From JAJPKK01 sp963824905 (GTDB lineage: Bacteria; Pseudomonadota; Alphaproteobacteria; Rhizobiales; Xanthobacteraceae), in the NCBI GenBank assembly GCA_963824905.1, contig CAWGRH010000004.1, positions 1 to 64,000 on the forward strand: a DNA stretch of 64,000 nt, in the 5' to 3' direction. Below the pieces are notes generated by a model. It had not been told where the DNA came from. It did no database searches and saw only the letters and a program-made list of their open reading frames with translations. The position numbers were made by a program, and so were the translations under genes. Positions 1 through 8,511 of this stretch are shown piece by piece; position 1 is the stretch's first letter; every line of letters begins with the position of its first letter.

Positions 1-1
1 C

Positions 2-907
2 GGATTGGAGCTGCGGATCGGCGCCCACAGCCACGGCCAAGGGCTGGAGACGACGCTCTCGCAAGTCGCGCATTCGATTCTCGGCGTGCCGCACGACCGC
101 ATCAAGCTGATCCATGGCGATACCGCACTCACCCCCTACTCGACCGGCACCTGGGGATCGCGCTGCGCCATCATGTCGGGCGGCGCGGTGGCCGAGGCAT
201 GCGATCAACTCGCGATCCGCGTGAAGCGCATCGGCGCGACGCTGCTGCAGGCGCAGGCCGACGATGTCACGCTTACCGACGGGATGGTGGTCGCCGCACA
301 AGGCCGCATATCCGTCGCCGAGATCGCGCGCACCTGGTATCGGCGCCCGCAGGACCTTCCCGCCGACGTCGATCCCGGCGGGCTCGAGGTCACTGCGGGC
401 TACAAGGCGAAGCGTGACACCGGGACGTTCAGCTACGCGGCGCATGCCGTGGCGGTTCTCGTCGATCCCGAGACCGGGGCGCTCGAAATTCTCGACTATG
501 TCGTGGTCGAGGACGGCGGCGTCCTGTTGAACCCGTTGATTGTCGATGGTCAGATTGTCGGCGGTGTCGCCCAGGGCATCGGAACCGCGCTCTACGAGGA
601 GATGCGCTTCGACGGCAACGGACAGCCAACGGCGACGACGCTCGCCGATTATCTGTTGCCCGGCTCGACCGACGTTCCCGCCGTCCGCATCTTCCACATG
701 GAGACGCCGTCGCCGTACACGCGTTTCGGGCAGAAGGGACTCGGCGAAGGCGGTGCCATCGCACCGCCGGCTGCGATCACCAATGCCATCAACGATGCGC
801 TCAAAGACCTCGGCGCCGAGCTCTTGGTGTCGCCGGCGACACCAGACCGTATCGTAGCCGCGATCGCCGCGACGAAGACGAGTCGACGTGGCGATATGGC
901 GTCGTAG
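2..907 (+). CDS. Molybdenum hydroxylase large subunit, C-terminal part (partial)
   Basis: About 301 codons of the C-terminal half of a molybdopterin-binding subunit of the xanthine dehydrogenase / CO dehydrogenase / aldehyde oxidase superfamily. The gene begins before the window, so no true start is present; the TTG at 5 is only an in-frame codon. The segment RIGAHSHGQGLETTL and the closing GLGEGGAIAPPAAITNAI are cofactor-contact regions typical of the family, and the glutamate in GEGG is where the family places its catalytic base. Such subunits work with FAD and 2Fe-2S subunits to hydroxylate purines, aldehydes or N-heterocycles in the cytoplasm. The substrate cannot be told from this fragment, and the partner subunits are not in the window. 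Confidence 0.9.
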   Translation, partial: GLELRIGAHSHGQGLETTLSQVAHSILGVPHDRIKLIHGDTALTPYSTGTWGSRCAIMSGGAVAEACDQLAIRVKRIGATLLQAQADDVTLTDGMVVAAQGRISVAEIARTWYRRPQDLPADVDPGGLEVTAGYKAKRDTGTFSYAAHAVAVLVDPETGALEILDYVVVEDGGVLLNPLIVDGQIVGGVAQGIGTALYEEMRFDGNGQPTATTLADYLLPGSTDVPAVRIFHMETPSPYTRFGQKGLGEGGAIAPPAAITNAINDALKDLGAELLVSPATPDRIVAAIAATKTSRRGDMAS

Positions 908-1385
908 CCTTTGCAAAGGCGCTTAGCGCAGATGGGTCGCATCACATCTGCATGAAAGGCGTGTGCACGTTTCGCTTCATTCACCGTGCGTGATGCGAAC
1001 CGTTGCTATTTCAAATCTGCTCGCGAAGAGACGACAACCTTGGCTCGTCTTGCGCCCACATGTCGCAGGCGCGCCCGAGACGGCCTCGCGGTGCGTGTGC
1101 CGCAGAACAGCCATGCAGATGCGCGGTCCGAACGCGAACGAACAGACGCCGCGGAAGATATCGTTTCGCCCTCTCCCGCAGCATTTATCGGCGCAGTGAG
1201 TTGCGGGCGCCCCCAGTGGCGACTGTCACCGCGGCGTTAGTTAAGAGTTGCACGAAAGCCTGCGCTCGCGGAGCGCCGCCTCGATGACTGCCACTTGTTG
1301 CAGTCGAGTGACATCTTTTTGGGCACCCCTCTGTTAGCTTCCGAACCGTGGTTACTTCTGGTCAATTTGGTGGGGTAAAGAAGCA
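908..1385. other. Intergenic stretch upstream of the porin gene
   Basis: About 480 bases with no convincing gene. Short open frames here have arginine/proline-rich translations typical of high-GC noise and no ribosome binding sites. The last 90 bases are more A/T-rich and lead into a G-rich Shine-Dalgarno-like stretch before the porin ATG, so the porin promoter probably lies here. I cannot assign -35/-10 boxes with confidence. Confidence 0.5.
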
Positions 1386-2162
1386 ATGCTCAAGAATGCA
1401 CTTCTGGTTACTTCAGCGATTCTCGGAATGTCGGGGCTCGCTAGCGCTGCCGACATGGCGGTCAAGGCCGTCCCTCCCGCGCCCTACGTTTACGACTGGA
1501 GCGGAATCTACCTCGGCGGCGTCATCGGCGGCGCCTGGGGCACCCATGATCTTTCGGATCCCGGTCTCGGCATCGTCGGGTCGGTGCTCGGCGTGCCGGT
1601 GGTTCAGACGAACAATGCGAGCTCGTTCATCGGCGGTGTCGAGGTCGGCTCGCGCTATCAGTTCGGCAAGCTGGTCGTGGGCTGGGAAGGCGACGTGTTG
1701 TGGGGCGACCTCAACAACACCAGCACGACTACCAATGGCGGTCCGCTCGCCGCGGGTCTGCTCACCCGTTCGCTGAGCACCAGCGTCAACTGGACCGGGA
1801 CCGGCACCGCGCAGGTCGGTATCGCTCACGGCAACTGGCTGCTCTACGGAAAGGCCGGCGCGGCTGTCGAGAACGTCAGCTACACCGAAAATATCGCGGC
1901 GCTCGGCATCCCCGTGTTCGGCGGAACGGGCAGCGACAAGAACCGGGTCGGCTGGACGGTCGGCACCGGTATCGAGTGGGCGCTGTGGCAGAACTGGTCG
2001 GTCAAGGCCGAGTACGATTATCTCGACTTCGGCAATCGCAATGTCGCGATCAATGGCTCGGTTCTCGGGGTCCTGCCGCTTCAGCTCGGCCTCCAGGACA
2101 ACAACCACATCAACCAGGTCAAGGTTGGCGTGAACTACAAGTTCCTGCCGAACTTCTGGTGA
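1386..2162 (+). CDS. Outer membrane beta-barrel protein (Omp31/Omp25-like porin family)
   Basis: A 258-residue exported protein. Residues 1 to about 21 form a signal peptide ending in LASAADM. The mature start, with YDWSGIYLGGVIGGAWG, is the hallmark of the Omp25/Omp31 group of small outer-membrane beta-barrels common in Hyphomicrobiales. The body alternates polar and hydrophobic residues as barrel strands do, and the chain ends in KVGVNYKFLPNFW, whose aromatic last residue fits the BAM recognition signal. Family members are structural or porin-like barrels. The gene stands alone, is followed by a strong terminator, and converges with the UbiD-type gene. The start is preceded by a G-rich stretch about 10 bases upstream. 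Confidence 0.92.
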   Translation: MLKNALLVTSAILGMSGLASAADMAVKAVPPAPYVYDWSGIYLGGVIGGAWGTHDLSDPGLGIVGSVLGVPVVQTNNASSFIGGVEVGSRYQFGKLVVGWEGDVLWGDLNNTSTTTNGGPLAAGLLTRSLSTSVNWTGTGTAQVGIAHGNWLLYGKAGAAVENVSYTENIAALGIPVFGGTGSDKNRVGWTVGTGIEWALWQNWSVKAEYDYLDFGNRNVAINGSVLGVLPLQLGLQDNNHINQVKVGVNYKFLPNFW

Positions 2163-2190
2163 TCAATCCGCGCAGGGATGCGTGAATCCG

Positions 2191-2225
2191 AGCCCCCGGC
2201 TGATCGCCGGGGGCTCTTGGTTTTG
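2191..2225 (+). terminator. Rho-independent terminator after the porin gene
   Basis: A perfect 10-bp stem (agcccccggc with gccgggggct) closes a 5-base loop and is followed by cttggtttt. It lies 28 bases after the porin stop codon and separates the porin gene from the convergent UbiD-type gene. Confidence 0.88.
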
Positions 2226-2340
2226 CCTCGTCGTTTTGACACAGCGAAGCGAACGATCGAACGGGCAACGATCTCTCGCAGAACTTGCACGCTTCGTCGT
2301 TGGCCGTTGGTCGCAGCGAGTTCGCGTCGCCACGCGATTT

Positions 2341-3747
2341 CTAAAATGTCAGCCCCGCCTTCGCCAATATCGCGCGCGCACGGGCACGCTGGTCGTCGGA
2401 GATCGTGAGCCGCGCTGCGAAATCCCGGCCGAGCGGCTTCGTCGCATCGATGCCCATCTTGGTCAGCGTAAAGTCATCTGGGTCGGACGTCGGGTCGAGG
2501 ATCGCGCCCTTGGCGCCGGGGATGAAGACGATGTCCTTCTCCGCCCGCACCCGAGTGGCCACCGCCCACATCACGTCGGACAGGTTGAACACGTCGACAT
2601 CGTCGTCCACCACGATGACGTATTTCGTGTAGAACTCGGTGCCCAGCGTCGCCATGATCGCCTGCTGCGGCTCGCCCGCCGACGTCTTCTTCATCGAGAT
2701 GAAGGCCATGAACGCCCCGCAGGTCGTGTGCGGCACGTGGACCGCCCTGACGTTCGGCAAATTGCGCCGAAGCGCATTGAGGATCTCGCCCTCGCGGGTG
2801 ATGCATGACACCAGGATGTGGTCCTGCGACATGCCCGACACCACGCTGTGGAACAGCGCCTCGGCGCGCATGCGAATGCGCTTTGCTACGAACACGTTTT
2901 CCGTGGAGCGGAACGAGGCGTAGCCGGTGAATTCGCCGAACGGCCCCTCCGGCTCGTGCGCGTCTGCCAGGATCTCGCCCTCGATGACGATCTCGGCGCC
3001 GGCGGGAACCTCGATGTCGGCCGTGCCGCAGCGCGCGACGCGATAGGGCTCGCCGAACAGCCCGCCGATGATCTCGAATTTCCGCACGTGCTGCGGATAG
3101 GCGTAGACCATCGATCCCATGTAGTGCAGCGGATGGATGCCGAGCGTGATGGCGGCCGGCAGGTTCTGCCCCTTCGCCGCGGCGCGGCGATGAAATTCCC
3201 ACATGCGCCGGCGCGAATGCAGCGAGACGCCGAGCCGGCTCTTGTCCTTGAGCATGAGGCGATGGAAGCCCGTCGTATCGACGCCGGTTTCCGGATCGCG
3301 CGCGGTGATCTGCCCGGCGGTGATGTAGGGCGCGGCGTCGATCGCGAAATGGAGCGGAACCGGAAGCTTGGTGAGATCGATGTCGTCGCCCTCGATGGTG
3401 ACGTCGTGCCACGCCGGCCGGTTGATCGGCTCGACCGGGATGTAGCGGGTGCAGCGTTCGCGGAACGCCGTCGGCAACTCTCCAGGCGTGACGCCTAGTG
3501 CCAACGCCAACACCCTGCGGTTTCCGGCGACGTTCGTCACCACCGGCATGGTATGGCCTTCGACGTTCTCGAACACGACGACCGGACTCTTGCCGAGGCG
3601 CTCGAGCTCGAAGACGAGCGAGGTCATCTCGAGCTTGGTCTTGACTGGCTCCCGAATGCGCAGCAGCTCGTCAGGAAGCTCCTTTTCAAGCTGCGCGAGG
3701 AAACCCCGCAGGCTTTGCCTGTCCAGTTCCGAATTCAAGCCCGCCAT
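2341..3747 (-). CDS. UbiD family decarboxylase
   Basis: A 468-residue protein of the UbiD family, reversible (de)carboxylases of aromatic or alpha,beta-unsaturated acids that need prenylated FMN made by a UbiX enzyme. The segment EPEGPFGEFTGYASFRS carries the two glutamates of the family's catalytic Arg-Glu-Glu set. LHYMGSMVYAYPQH and the C-terminal GAKGAILDPTSDPDDFTLTKMG are also family blocks. An ATG at 3789 is in frame, but the ATG at 3747 has gagga about 6 bases upstream and matches usual N-termini (AGLNSELDRQSLRGFL), so I prefer it. Whether it acts in ubiquinone synthesis or in aromatic acid catabolism is not fixed by sequence. Neighbouring Bug and amidohydrolase genes favour catabolism. 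No ubiX is in the window. Confidence 0.9.
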   Translation of the reverse strand: MAGLNSELDRQSLRGFLAQLEKELPDELLRIREPVKTKLEMTSLVFELERLGKSPVVVFENVEGHTMPVVTNVAGNRRVLALALGVTPGELPTAFRERCTRYIPVEPINRPAWHDVTIEGDDIDLTKLPVPLHFAIDAAPYITAGQITARDPETGVDTTGFHRLMLKDKSRLGVSLHSRRRMWEFHRRAAAKGQNLPAAITLGIHPLHYMGSMVYAYPQHVRKFEIIGGLFGEPYRVARCGTADIEVPAGAEIVIEGEILADAHEPEGPFGEFTGYASFRSTENVFVAKRIRMRAEALFHSVVSGMSQDHILVSCITREGEILNALRRNLPNVRAVHVPHTTCGAFMAFISMKKTSAGEPQQAIMATLGTEFYTKYVIVVDDDVDVFNLSDVMWAVATRVRAEKDIVFIPGAKGAILDPTSDPDDFTLTKMGIDATKPLGRDFAARLTISDDQRARARAILAKAGLTF

Positions 3748-3932
3748 CGTATCCTCGTACCCGATGCGCCCATCGCCGCCGGTCATCAATAGCCAGTTTC
3801 GCGCAACTGGTCACTTTATCGGCAGCAGCCCACGAAGCGGCGTCCGGTCCATCGGCAAGCCATTGTAAATCCACGGGTTCGAGCTACGGCAGAAAATTTG
3901 CTTGGCTGATCCGGACCGGGAGGAACGCATCG

Positions 3933-4898
3933 ATGCGACAACTTTTGGGAATAGCCTGTGCACTGGCGCTTGTCCTCGCCCCGGGCGTTTCGCGCGCACA
4001 GGACGCATGGCCGAGCCGGACTATCACTTTCATCGTGCCCTATGCCGCCGGCGGCTATACCGATCTCGTCGGCCGGTTGGTGGCGCGCTATGTCGAAGCC
4101 GCGCTTGGCAAGACCGTCGTCATCGACGACCGCGCCGGCGCCGGCGGCATCGTCGGCACGCAGGCCGTTGCCAATGCGGCGCCCGACGGCTACGCCTTCT
4201 GCGTCTGCAGCATCGGTGCCATCTCGATCGCGCCCTTCATCCAGAAGGTCGGCTACGACCCCGTCCGCGACCTCGCGCCGATCGGCGTCGTGAGCCAGAT
4301 CCCGCAGGTCGTCATCGTCAGGAAGGACCTGCCGGTGAAGACGATGGCCGAGCTCGTGGCCTACGCCAAGGCTCATCCCGGCAAGCTCAACTACGGCTCG
4401 AGCGGGGCTGGCGGCCTCACCCACTATGCGGTGGAGCTGTTCCTGACGCGCACCGGAACAAGCGCCGTGCACATTCCCTTCAAGGGCGGTGCGCTGTCGA
4501 CGTCCGCGGTGATCGCGGGCGACGTCGACTTCTCTTTCGCCAACCTGACCGACGCCTTGCCGCAGGTCGAAGCCGGCGCGGTGCGCGGGATCGCGGTGAC
4601 CTCGCACCAACGCAGCGGCTATTTCCCCGATCTGCCGACCATTCACGAAACGGTGTTGCCGGGCTTCATCGTCGAAAGCTGGAACGGCATCATGGCCCCG
4701 CCCGCGACGCCCGCGCCGATCATTCGCCGGATGTCGGAGATTCTGCTGAAGATGGCCGACGATCCCGGCATGAAGGAAAGCATGCGCAAGGCCGGTGCCG
4801 ATACGGTCAAATCCACGCCGGAGGAATTCCGCGCGCAGATCGCGCAGGAGATCGCGCAGTGGAAGCCGCTGATCGCGGAGATGGCGGAGAAGAAGTGA
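3933..4898 (+). CDS. Tripartite tricarboxylate transporter substrate-binding protein (Bug/TctC family)
   Basis: A 321-residue periplasmic binding protein. Residues 1 to about 23 are a signal peptide (MRQLLGIACALALVL..ARA type) followed by the Bug-family opening WPSRTITFIVPYAAGGYTDLVGR. The ligand-loop motif AGAGGIVGTQAVANAAPDGY and the later NYGSSGAGGLTHYAVELF are also family features. Bug proteins bind carboxylates or small aromatic acids and may deliver them to TctAB membrane proteins, which are absent here. ATG 3933 has gggagga 8 bases upstream. It is divergent from the UbiD-type gene about 190 bases away, which suggests a shared regulatory region. Confidence 0.92.
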   Translation: MRQLLGIACALALVLAPGVSRAQDAWPSRTITFIVPYAAGGYTDLVGRLVARYVEAALGKTVVIDDRAGAGGIVGTQAVANAAPDGYAFCVCSIGAISIAPFIQKVGYDPVRDLAPIGVVSQIPQVVIVRKDLPVKTMAELVAYAKAHPGKLNYGSSGAGGLTHYAVELFLTRTGTSAVHIPFKGGALSTSAVIAGDVDFSFANLTDALPQVEAGAVRGIAVTSHQRSGYFPDLPTIHETVLPGFIVESWNGIMAPPATPAPIIRRMSEILLKMADDPGMKESMRKAGADTVKSTPEEFRAQIAQEIAQWKPLIAEMAEKK

Positions 4899-4911
4899 GG
4901 CAGGCTTCTCC

Positions 4912-5003
4912 CTCCCCGCCTTCGCGGAGGGCGGGGTGGGGTCCGCGAGCGCAGCGAGCAAGGAAGAAAGCCACCACCCTACCCTCCCCGAAGTCGGGGA
5001 GGG
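4912..5003. repeat. Pair of G/C hairpins between convergent genes
   Basis: Two palindromes lie between the Bug gene and the convergent amidohydrolase. One has ccccgcc (4914-4920) pairing with ggcgggg (4930-4936). The other is a perfect 9-bp stem ccctccccg / cggggaggg (4982-5003) with loop aagt. They resemble the short palindromic repeats scattered between genes in Hyphomicrobiales and may also stop transcription from both sides. Only one copy of this type is seen in the window. Confidence 0.6.
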
Positions 5004-5010
5004 ACAGAAC

Positions 5011-6498
5011 TCAATTCGCGCGCGGGAACGAATACGGGCTCATCTCGTCGGCGGTGCGGCCGTGCGGGTCCCAGTTCTGCCAGCCGCTCCAGACGCGCTC
5101 GCCGGCGGCCTGCGCTTGCGCCCGCAATGCGGCGAAGTCGATACCGGGGATGCGGCCGCCCTCCATGCGCACGACGCCGTCGACGATCACGGTGTCGACG
5201 TCGTTGCCGATTCCGCAATCGATCAAGCTCTTGATCGGATCACGCACCGGGCCCATCCGCAGCGTGTCGCCGCCGGTAAGGTCGATGGTGACGATGTCGG
5301 CCTTGGAGCCGGGCGCGAGGCGCCCGAGATCGTCGCGGCCGACCGAGCGCGCGCCGCCGAGCGTCGCCGCCTCGAACACTTGCGCCGCCGTCGCGGCCTT
5401 GAGGTTGTGGCTCGCCACCTTGCCGAAATAGGAGGCGTTGCGCATCTGCAGGATCATGTCGCGCGGATAGGTGTCGGTGCCGAGCGCGATGTTCACGCCC
5501 GCCTTGCGGTAGGTCTCCCAACTGTCGAGAAAACGCCCCCGCCGCGCGACGTTGACCGGACAGTGCGAGATCGAGCAGCGGTGCGAGCCCATGATCTCGA
5601 GATCGTGGGAGCCGGAGTAGTTCATCAGCGGATTGTCGCAGGTGAAGTTGCCGTGACCGATGTTGAGTTGGTCCGACATCAGGCCGACCTCGCACAACAG
5701 CTCGACCGACGTCATCTGGTGCTCGCGGATGATGTCGAACACCTCGTGGATGTTGTAGGCCGCGTGGATCGCCGCCGGCAGGTCGCGCTCACGCGCGGCT
5801 AGCGCGGCCTTGCGCATCAGCGCCACGGTGCAGGTTTCGATCTCGCGCGGCACCAATATGCCACGGACGCGATCGCCGTGGGCGCCCTGTTGGCGCTCGA
5901 TGAATTCGAGCGCCAACGCGAACTCCCGCTCACCCGCCGCCTCGTCGATGACGCGGACGAGCTTGCCGCCGGCACCGCCGACCCATCGTCCGCTGTCGAA
6001 GCCAGGCCCGAGATAGGCACGGATGCCGAGCTCGCCGACGCTCTCGAGCAGCGCCTGCTGCACCCGCAGCTGACTGCCGAACTCGACGAAGGTGGTGATG
6101 CCGTTGCGCAGCAGCTCGGCGACCGTGAACTGCGCGTTGAGCCGCAGCTCCTCGCTCGCCGCGTTGTCGTCGGGGCGCACGTAGCGGGGATCGCCGCCGA
6201 CCCGCGTGCCCTCGCGCGCGACGCTGATCTCCAGGAACGGCTGGCCGAAGTAATCGCCGCGCCCGATGTCGGAGATCAGCCGGTGCGATGCGCGGTGGCC
6301 CGAATGCACGTGGGTGTCGATGAAGCCTGGCGCGACGAGCTTGTCGCGCGCATCGATCTCGCGGTCGACCGTGCCGTCGAAGCGCGCGCCGACGAACAGC
6401 ACGGTGTTGCCCTCGAACACGAGCTCGGCGTTGCGCCACAACGTGTGATGTTCGCCGGCGTGTCCGACCAGCCAGCCGCAGGAGATGCGGGTGCGCAT
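5011..6498 (-). CDS. Amidohydrolase family protein (COG0402 deaminase / chlorohydrolase type)
   Basis: A 495-residue metal-dependent hydrolase related to cytosine/guanine deaminases, SsnA and the triazine hydrolases. The first metal site is GFIDTHVHSGHR (HxH after strand 1). Later sites are AIHAAYN, the HGNF segment, SISHCPVNVARR and the LGTDTYPRDM aspartate. The N- and C-terminal parts form the small beta-sandwich. ATG 6498 is preceded by aggtcg about 9 bases upstream. A GTG at 6534 is in frame, but its G-rich stretch abuts it. The substrate is unknown. It is next to Bug and UbiD-type genes, consistent with use of an N-heterocyclic or aromatic compound, which is inference from context only. 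Confidence 0.88.
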   Translation of the reverse strand: MRTRISCGWLVGHAGEHHTLWRNAELVFEGNTVLFVGARFDGTVDREIDARDKLVAPGFIDTHVHSGHRASHRLISDIGRGDYFGQPFLEISVAREGTRVGGDPRYVRPDDNAASEELRLNAQFTVAELLRNGITTFVEFGSQLRVQQALLESVGELGIRAYLGPGFDSGRWVGGAGGKLVRVIDEAAGEREFALALEFIERQQGAHGDRVRGILVPREIETCTVALMRKAALAARERDLPAAIHAAYNIHEVFDIIREHQMTSVELLCEVGLMSDQLNIGHGNFTCDNPLMNYSGSHDLEIMGSHRCSISHCPVNVARRGRFLDSWETYRKAGVNIALGTDTYPRDMILQMRNASYFGKVASHNLKAATAAQVFEAATLGGARSVGRDDLGRLAPGSKADIVTIDLTGGDTLRMGPVRDPIKSLIDCGIGNDVDTVIVDGVVRMEGGRIPGIDFAALRAQAQAAGERVWSGWQNWDPHGRTADEMSPYSFPRAN

Positions 6499-6704
6499 GA
6501 ATTTCGACCTGTCTGTTGGGATGGACCCGGCCACCTCCCGTGCCAGCCGGCAGCCGAGGTGTCAAACGCGGATTCGAGCGGGTCGGTTGGCCGTGACCGC
6601 GCGCACCGGGCCGCGATCCGCTGCGTCCACACCGCGCAGCCATATTGCGGCTCCGCGCGGCCGCGGAGTACAAACGCCCGACAACGTCGGGAGAGAACAC
6701 GCCT

Positions 6705-7436
6705 TTGAAAGTCGTTCGCATTTGCCGCATCGCCCGGGCCTCCACCCTAACCGTGGCCCTGGCCGCGTATTTCGCAGCTTGTGCCCTTGCGGGCGCAGCG
6801 CCGGATATTTCGGGGACCTATTGGGCGACGACTTACAGTCCGAGCATCGAGGTGCTGGGCGGCGGCGAGCCGCCCCTCAACGCCGCGGGCAAAGCCGCAT
6901 ATGAGAAGAACAGGGCGGGCCTGAAGAACGGCACAATCGTCGACAAGGCGCGCCGGGTCTGCGTGCCCGACGGCCTGCCTCGTGTGCTCGCCACGCCCTA
7001 TCCGTTCGAAATCTTCCAGGTGCCGGCGGGGCAGGTCACGCTTCTCTACGAAATGAACCATCAGGTGCGCGTGATCTTCATGGACCGGCCGATGCCCTCG
7101 GAGGAGACCTTGATCGTCGAGCCCAAGTACAACGGCCACTCGATCGGCCATTGGGACGGCGACACACTGGTGGTGGAATCCGCGGGATTTAACGATGTCA
7201 CCTTCATCGATGCGTCCGGCTTGCCCCACAGCGACGAAATGCGGACGCTCGAACGCATCCGCAAAGTCGGCAACCAGCTCGAGGACATCGTCACCATCCA
7301 CGATCCCGCGATGTATACGGGGGACTGGCAGGCGCGCTTCGTCTACGACGCGCGCACCGACGTTCGGATTGAGGATTACGCCTGCAACGACCGGCATCGC
7401 GACCTCACCAGCGTGAAGGGTGTGCAACATCGCTGA
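6705..7436 (+). CDS. Exported protein of an uncharacterised family (paralogue 1)
   Basis: A 243-residue protein with a signal peptide (hydrophobic core LTVALAAYFAACALAGA) followed by PDISGTYWATTYSPSIEVLGG. I place the start at the TTG at 6705 because gggagaga lies about 9 bases upstream and because it gives the same length and signal layout as the paralogue at 60988-61713 (242 aa). An in-frame ATG at 6645 would add 20 residues without a signal. Shared features are the GGGE..L...GKAAYEKN block, a CVPDG..RVLA.PYPFEI.Q block, GH.DGDTLVVES.GFND..FIDASGLPHS, and a C-terminal DPAMYTGDWQARFVY. The family is found in many soil bacteria; I know of no assigned function. The stop lies 61 bases before the next gene, so they are probably co-transcribed. 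Confidence 0.8.
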   Translation: MKVVRICRIARASTLTVALAAYFAACALAGAAPDISGTYWATTYSPSIEVLGGGEPPLNAAGKAAYEKNRAGLKNGTIVDKARRVCVPDGLPRVLATPYPFEIFQVPAGQVTLLYEMNHQVRVIFMDRPMPSEETLIVEPKYNGHSIGHWDGDTLVVESAGFNDVTFIDASGLPHSDEMRTLERIRKVGNQLEDIVTIHDPAMYTGDWQARFVYDARTDVRIEDYACNDRHRDLTSVKGVQHR

Positions 7437-7497
7437 TCGTACGCTGATCTCGGCGTCGCCGGGCGAACGGTCCTGTCCAACACGAACGAGGAATTCG

Positions 7498-8424
7498 ATG
7501 ACGAAAAATCCGCCGCGCCGACACTGCCTGGTCGCCGGCGCTCTCGTGCTGGGCGGCGTGCTGGCCGGCTCCGTCGCCCTTCCCGCCACCGGCCAAGACG
7601 CCGTGAGGACCGGAGCGCCGCCGAACCTCGATCTTTCCGCGCCTGGCGTCGCCTGGGCGGGGTTCGTCGCTCCGAAGGCGCCCAATTACGCGGTCGCGCG
7701 CCTGTTCAACGATTTCGCCTCTCCAGCGACTGGGCTCGGGCCGGTGACCGATGGTCCCGCCCACCCTTACGTCAACAACGAGGTCGCGCGAGAGATGAAG
7801 ATCCCGCCGAGCTATCGGGTCGCGGATCTCGACAACGCGGCGGGAAAGAACCTGATGCCGTGGGTTCGCGAGGCGCTGCGCAAGCAGAACGAACTCATTC
7901 TCCAGGAGCGCAACGGCGAGACCCGCGAGGCACGATGCTGGGAGACCGGCGTTCCCGCCTTCCATCTCAACCCCGGCCTCATGCACATCATCCAGACGCC
8001 CAAGGAGGTCGTGCTGTTCCTGGTCGGGCGCGCGCGACACATCTGGCTCGACGTGCAGCATTCGGCCGATCCGAAACCGTCCTGGTACGGCAAATCGGTC
8101 GGCCACTACGAAGGTGACACCCTCGTCGTCGACACCATCGGCTTCAACGACAAGACCTTCGTGAATTCCTACCGCACGCCGCATACCGACAAGCTGCACG
8201 TCGTGGAGCGCTTCCGGCTGATCGACGGCGGCAACACGCTCGAGGTCGCGTTCACCGTCGAAGACCCGGGCGCCTTCTACCAGCCTTATTCCGGCACCCG
8301 GAACCGTCACCGCGTGATGGCGCCGAACCGCGGCCCGGCGGAGTTCGACTGCTCCGCGGCCAACGACGATTACTTCAACATCGGCCTCGAACCAGTGCCG
8401 ACCGCCGACAAGCCCGATTTCTAA
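7498..8424 (+). CDS. Exported protein related to the same uncharacterised family (paralogue 2)
   Basis: A 308-residue protein with a signal peptide (CLVAGALVLGGVLAGSVALPATGQ). The start is the ATG at 7498 with gagga 8 bases upstream; longer in-frame starts lack a site. Its C-terminal half carries the hallmark GHYEGDTLVVDTIGFNDKTF, then TPHTDKLHVVERFR and VEDPGAFYQPYSGTR, which align with the neighbouring gene and with the 61-kb gene, while the N-terminal half differs. A CW (CCW-like AR CWETGVPAF) segment and an acidic end follow. It forms a likely operon with the gene before it and the amidohydrolase after it. I do not recognise a catalytic site, and the function is unknown. Confidence 0.78.
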   Translation: MTKNPPRRHCLVAGALVLGGVLAGSVALPATGQDAVRTGAPPNLDLSAPGVAWAGFVAPKAPNYAVARLFNDFASPATGLGPVTDGPAHPYVNNEVAREMKIPPSYRVADLDNAAGKNLMPWVREALRKQNELILQERNGETREARCWETGVPAFHLNPGLMHIIQTPKEVVLFLVGRARHIWLDVQHSADPKPSWYGKSVGHYEGDTLVVDTIGFNDKTFVNSYRTPHTDKLHVVERFRLIDGGNTLEVAFTVEDPGAFYQPYSGTRNRHRVMAPNRGPAEFDCSAANDDYFNIGLEPVPTADKPDF

Positions 8425-8511
8425 GAGAAGCACGGCGCAGGCCGAAGCCGAGAAGCTTTCTGTCGCGCTCGCCGGACCTTGCGCCTCATCACTGCGGAAT
8501 GGAGCGTCTCA

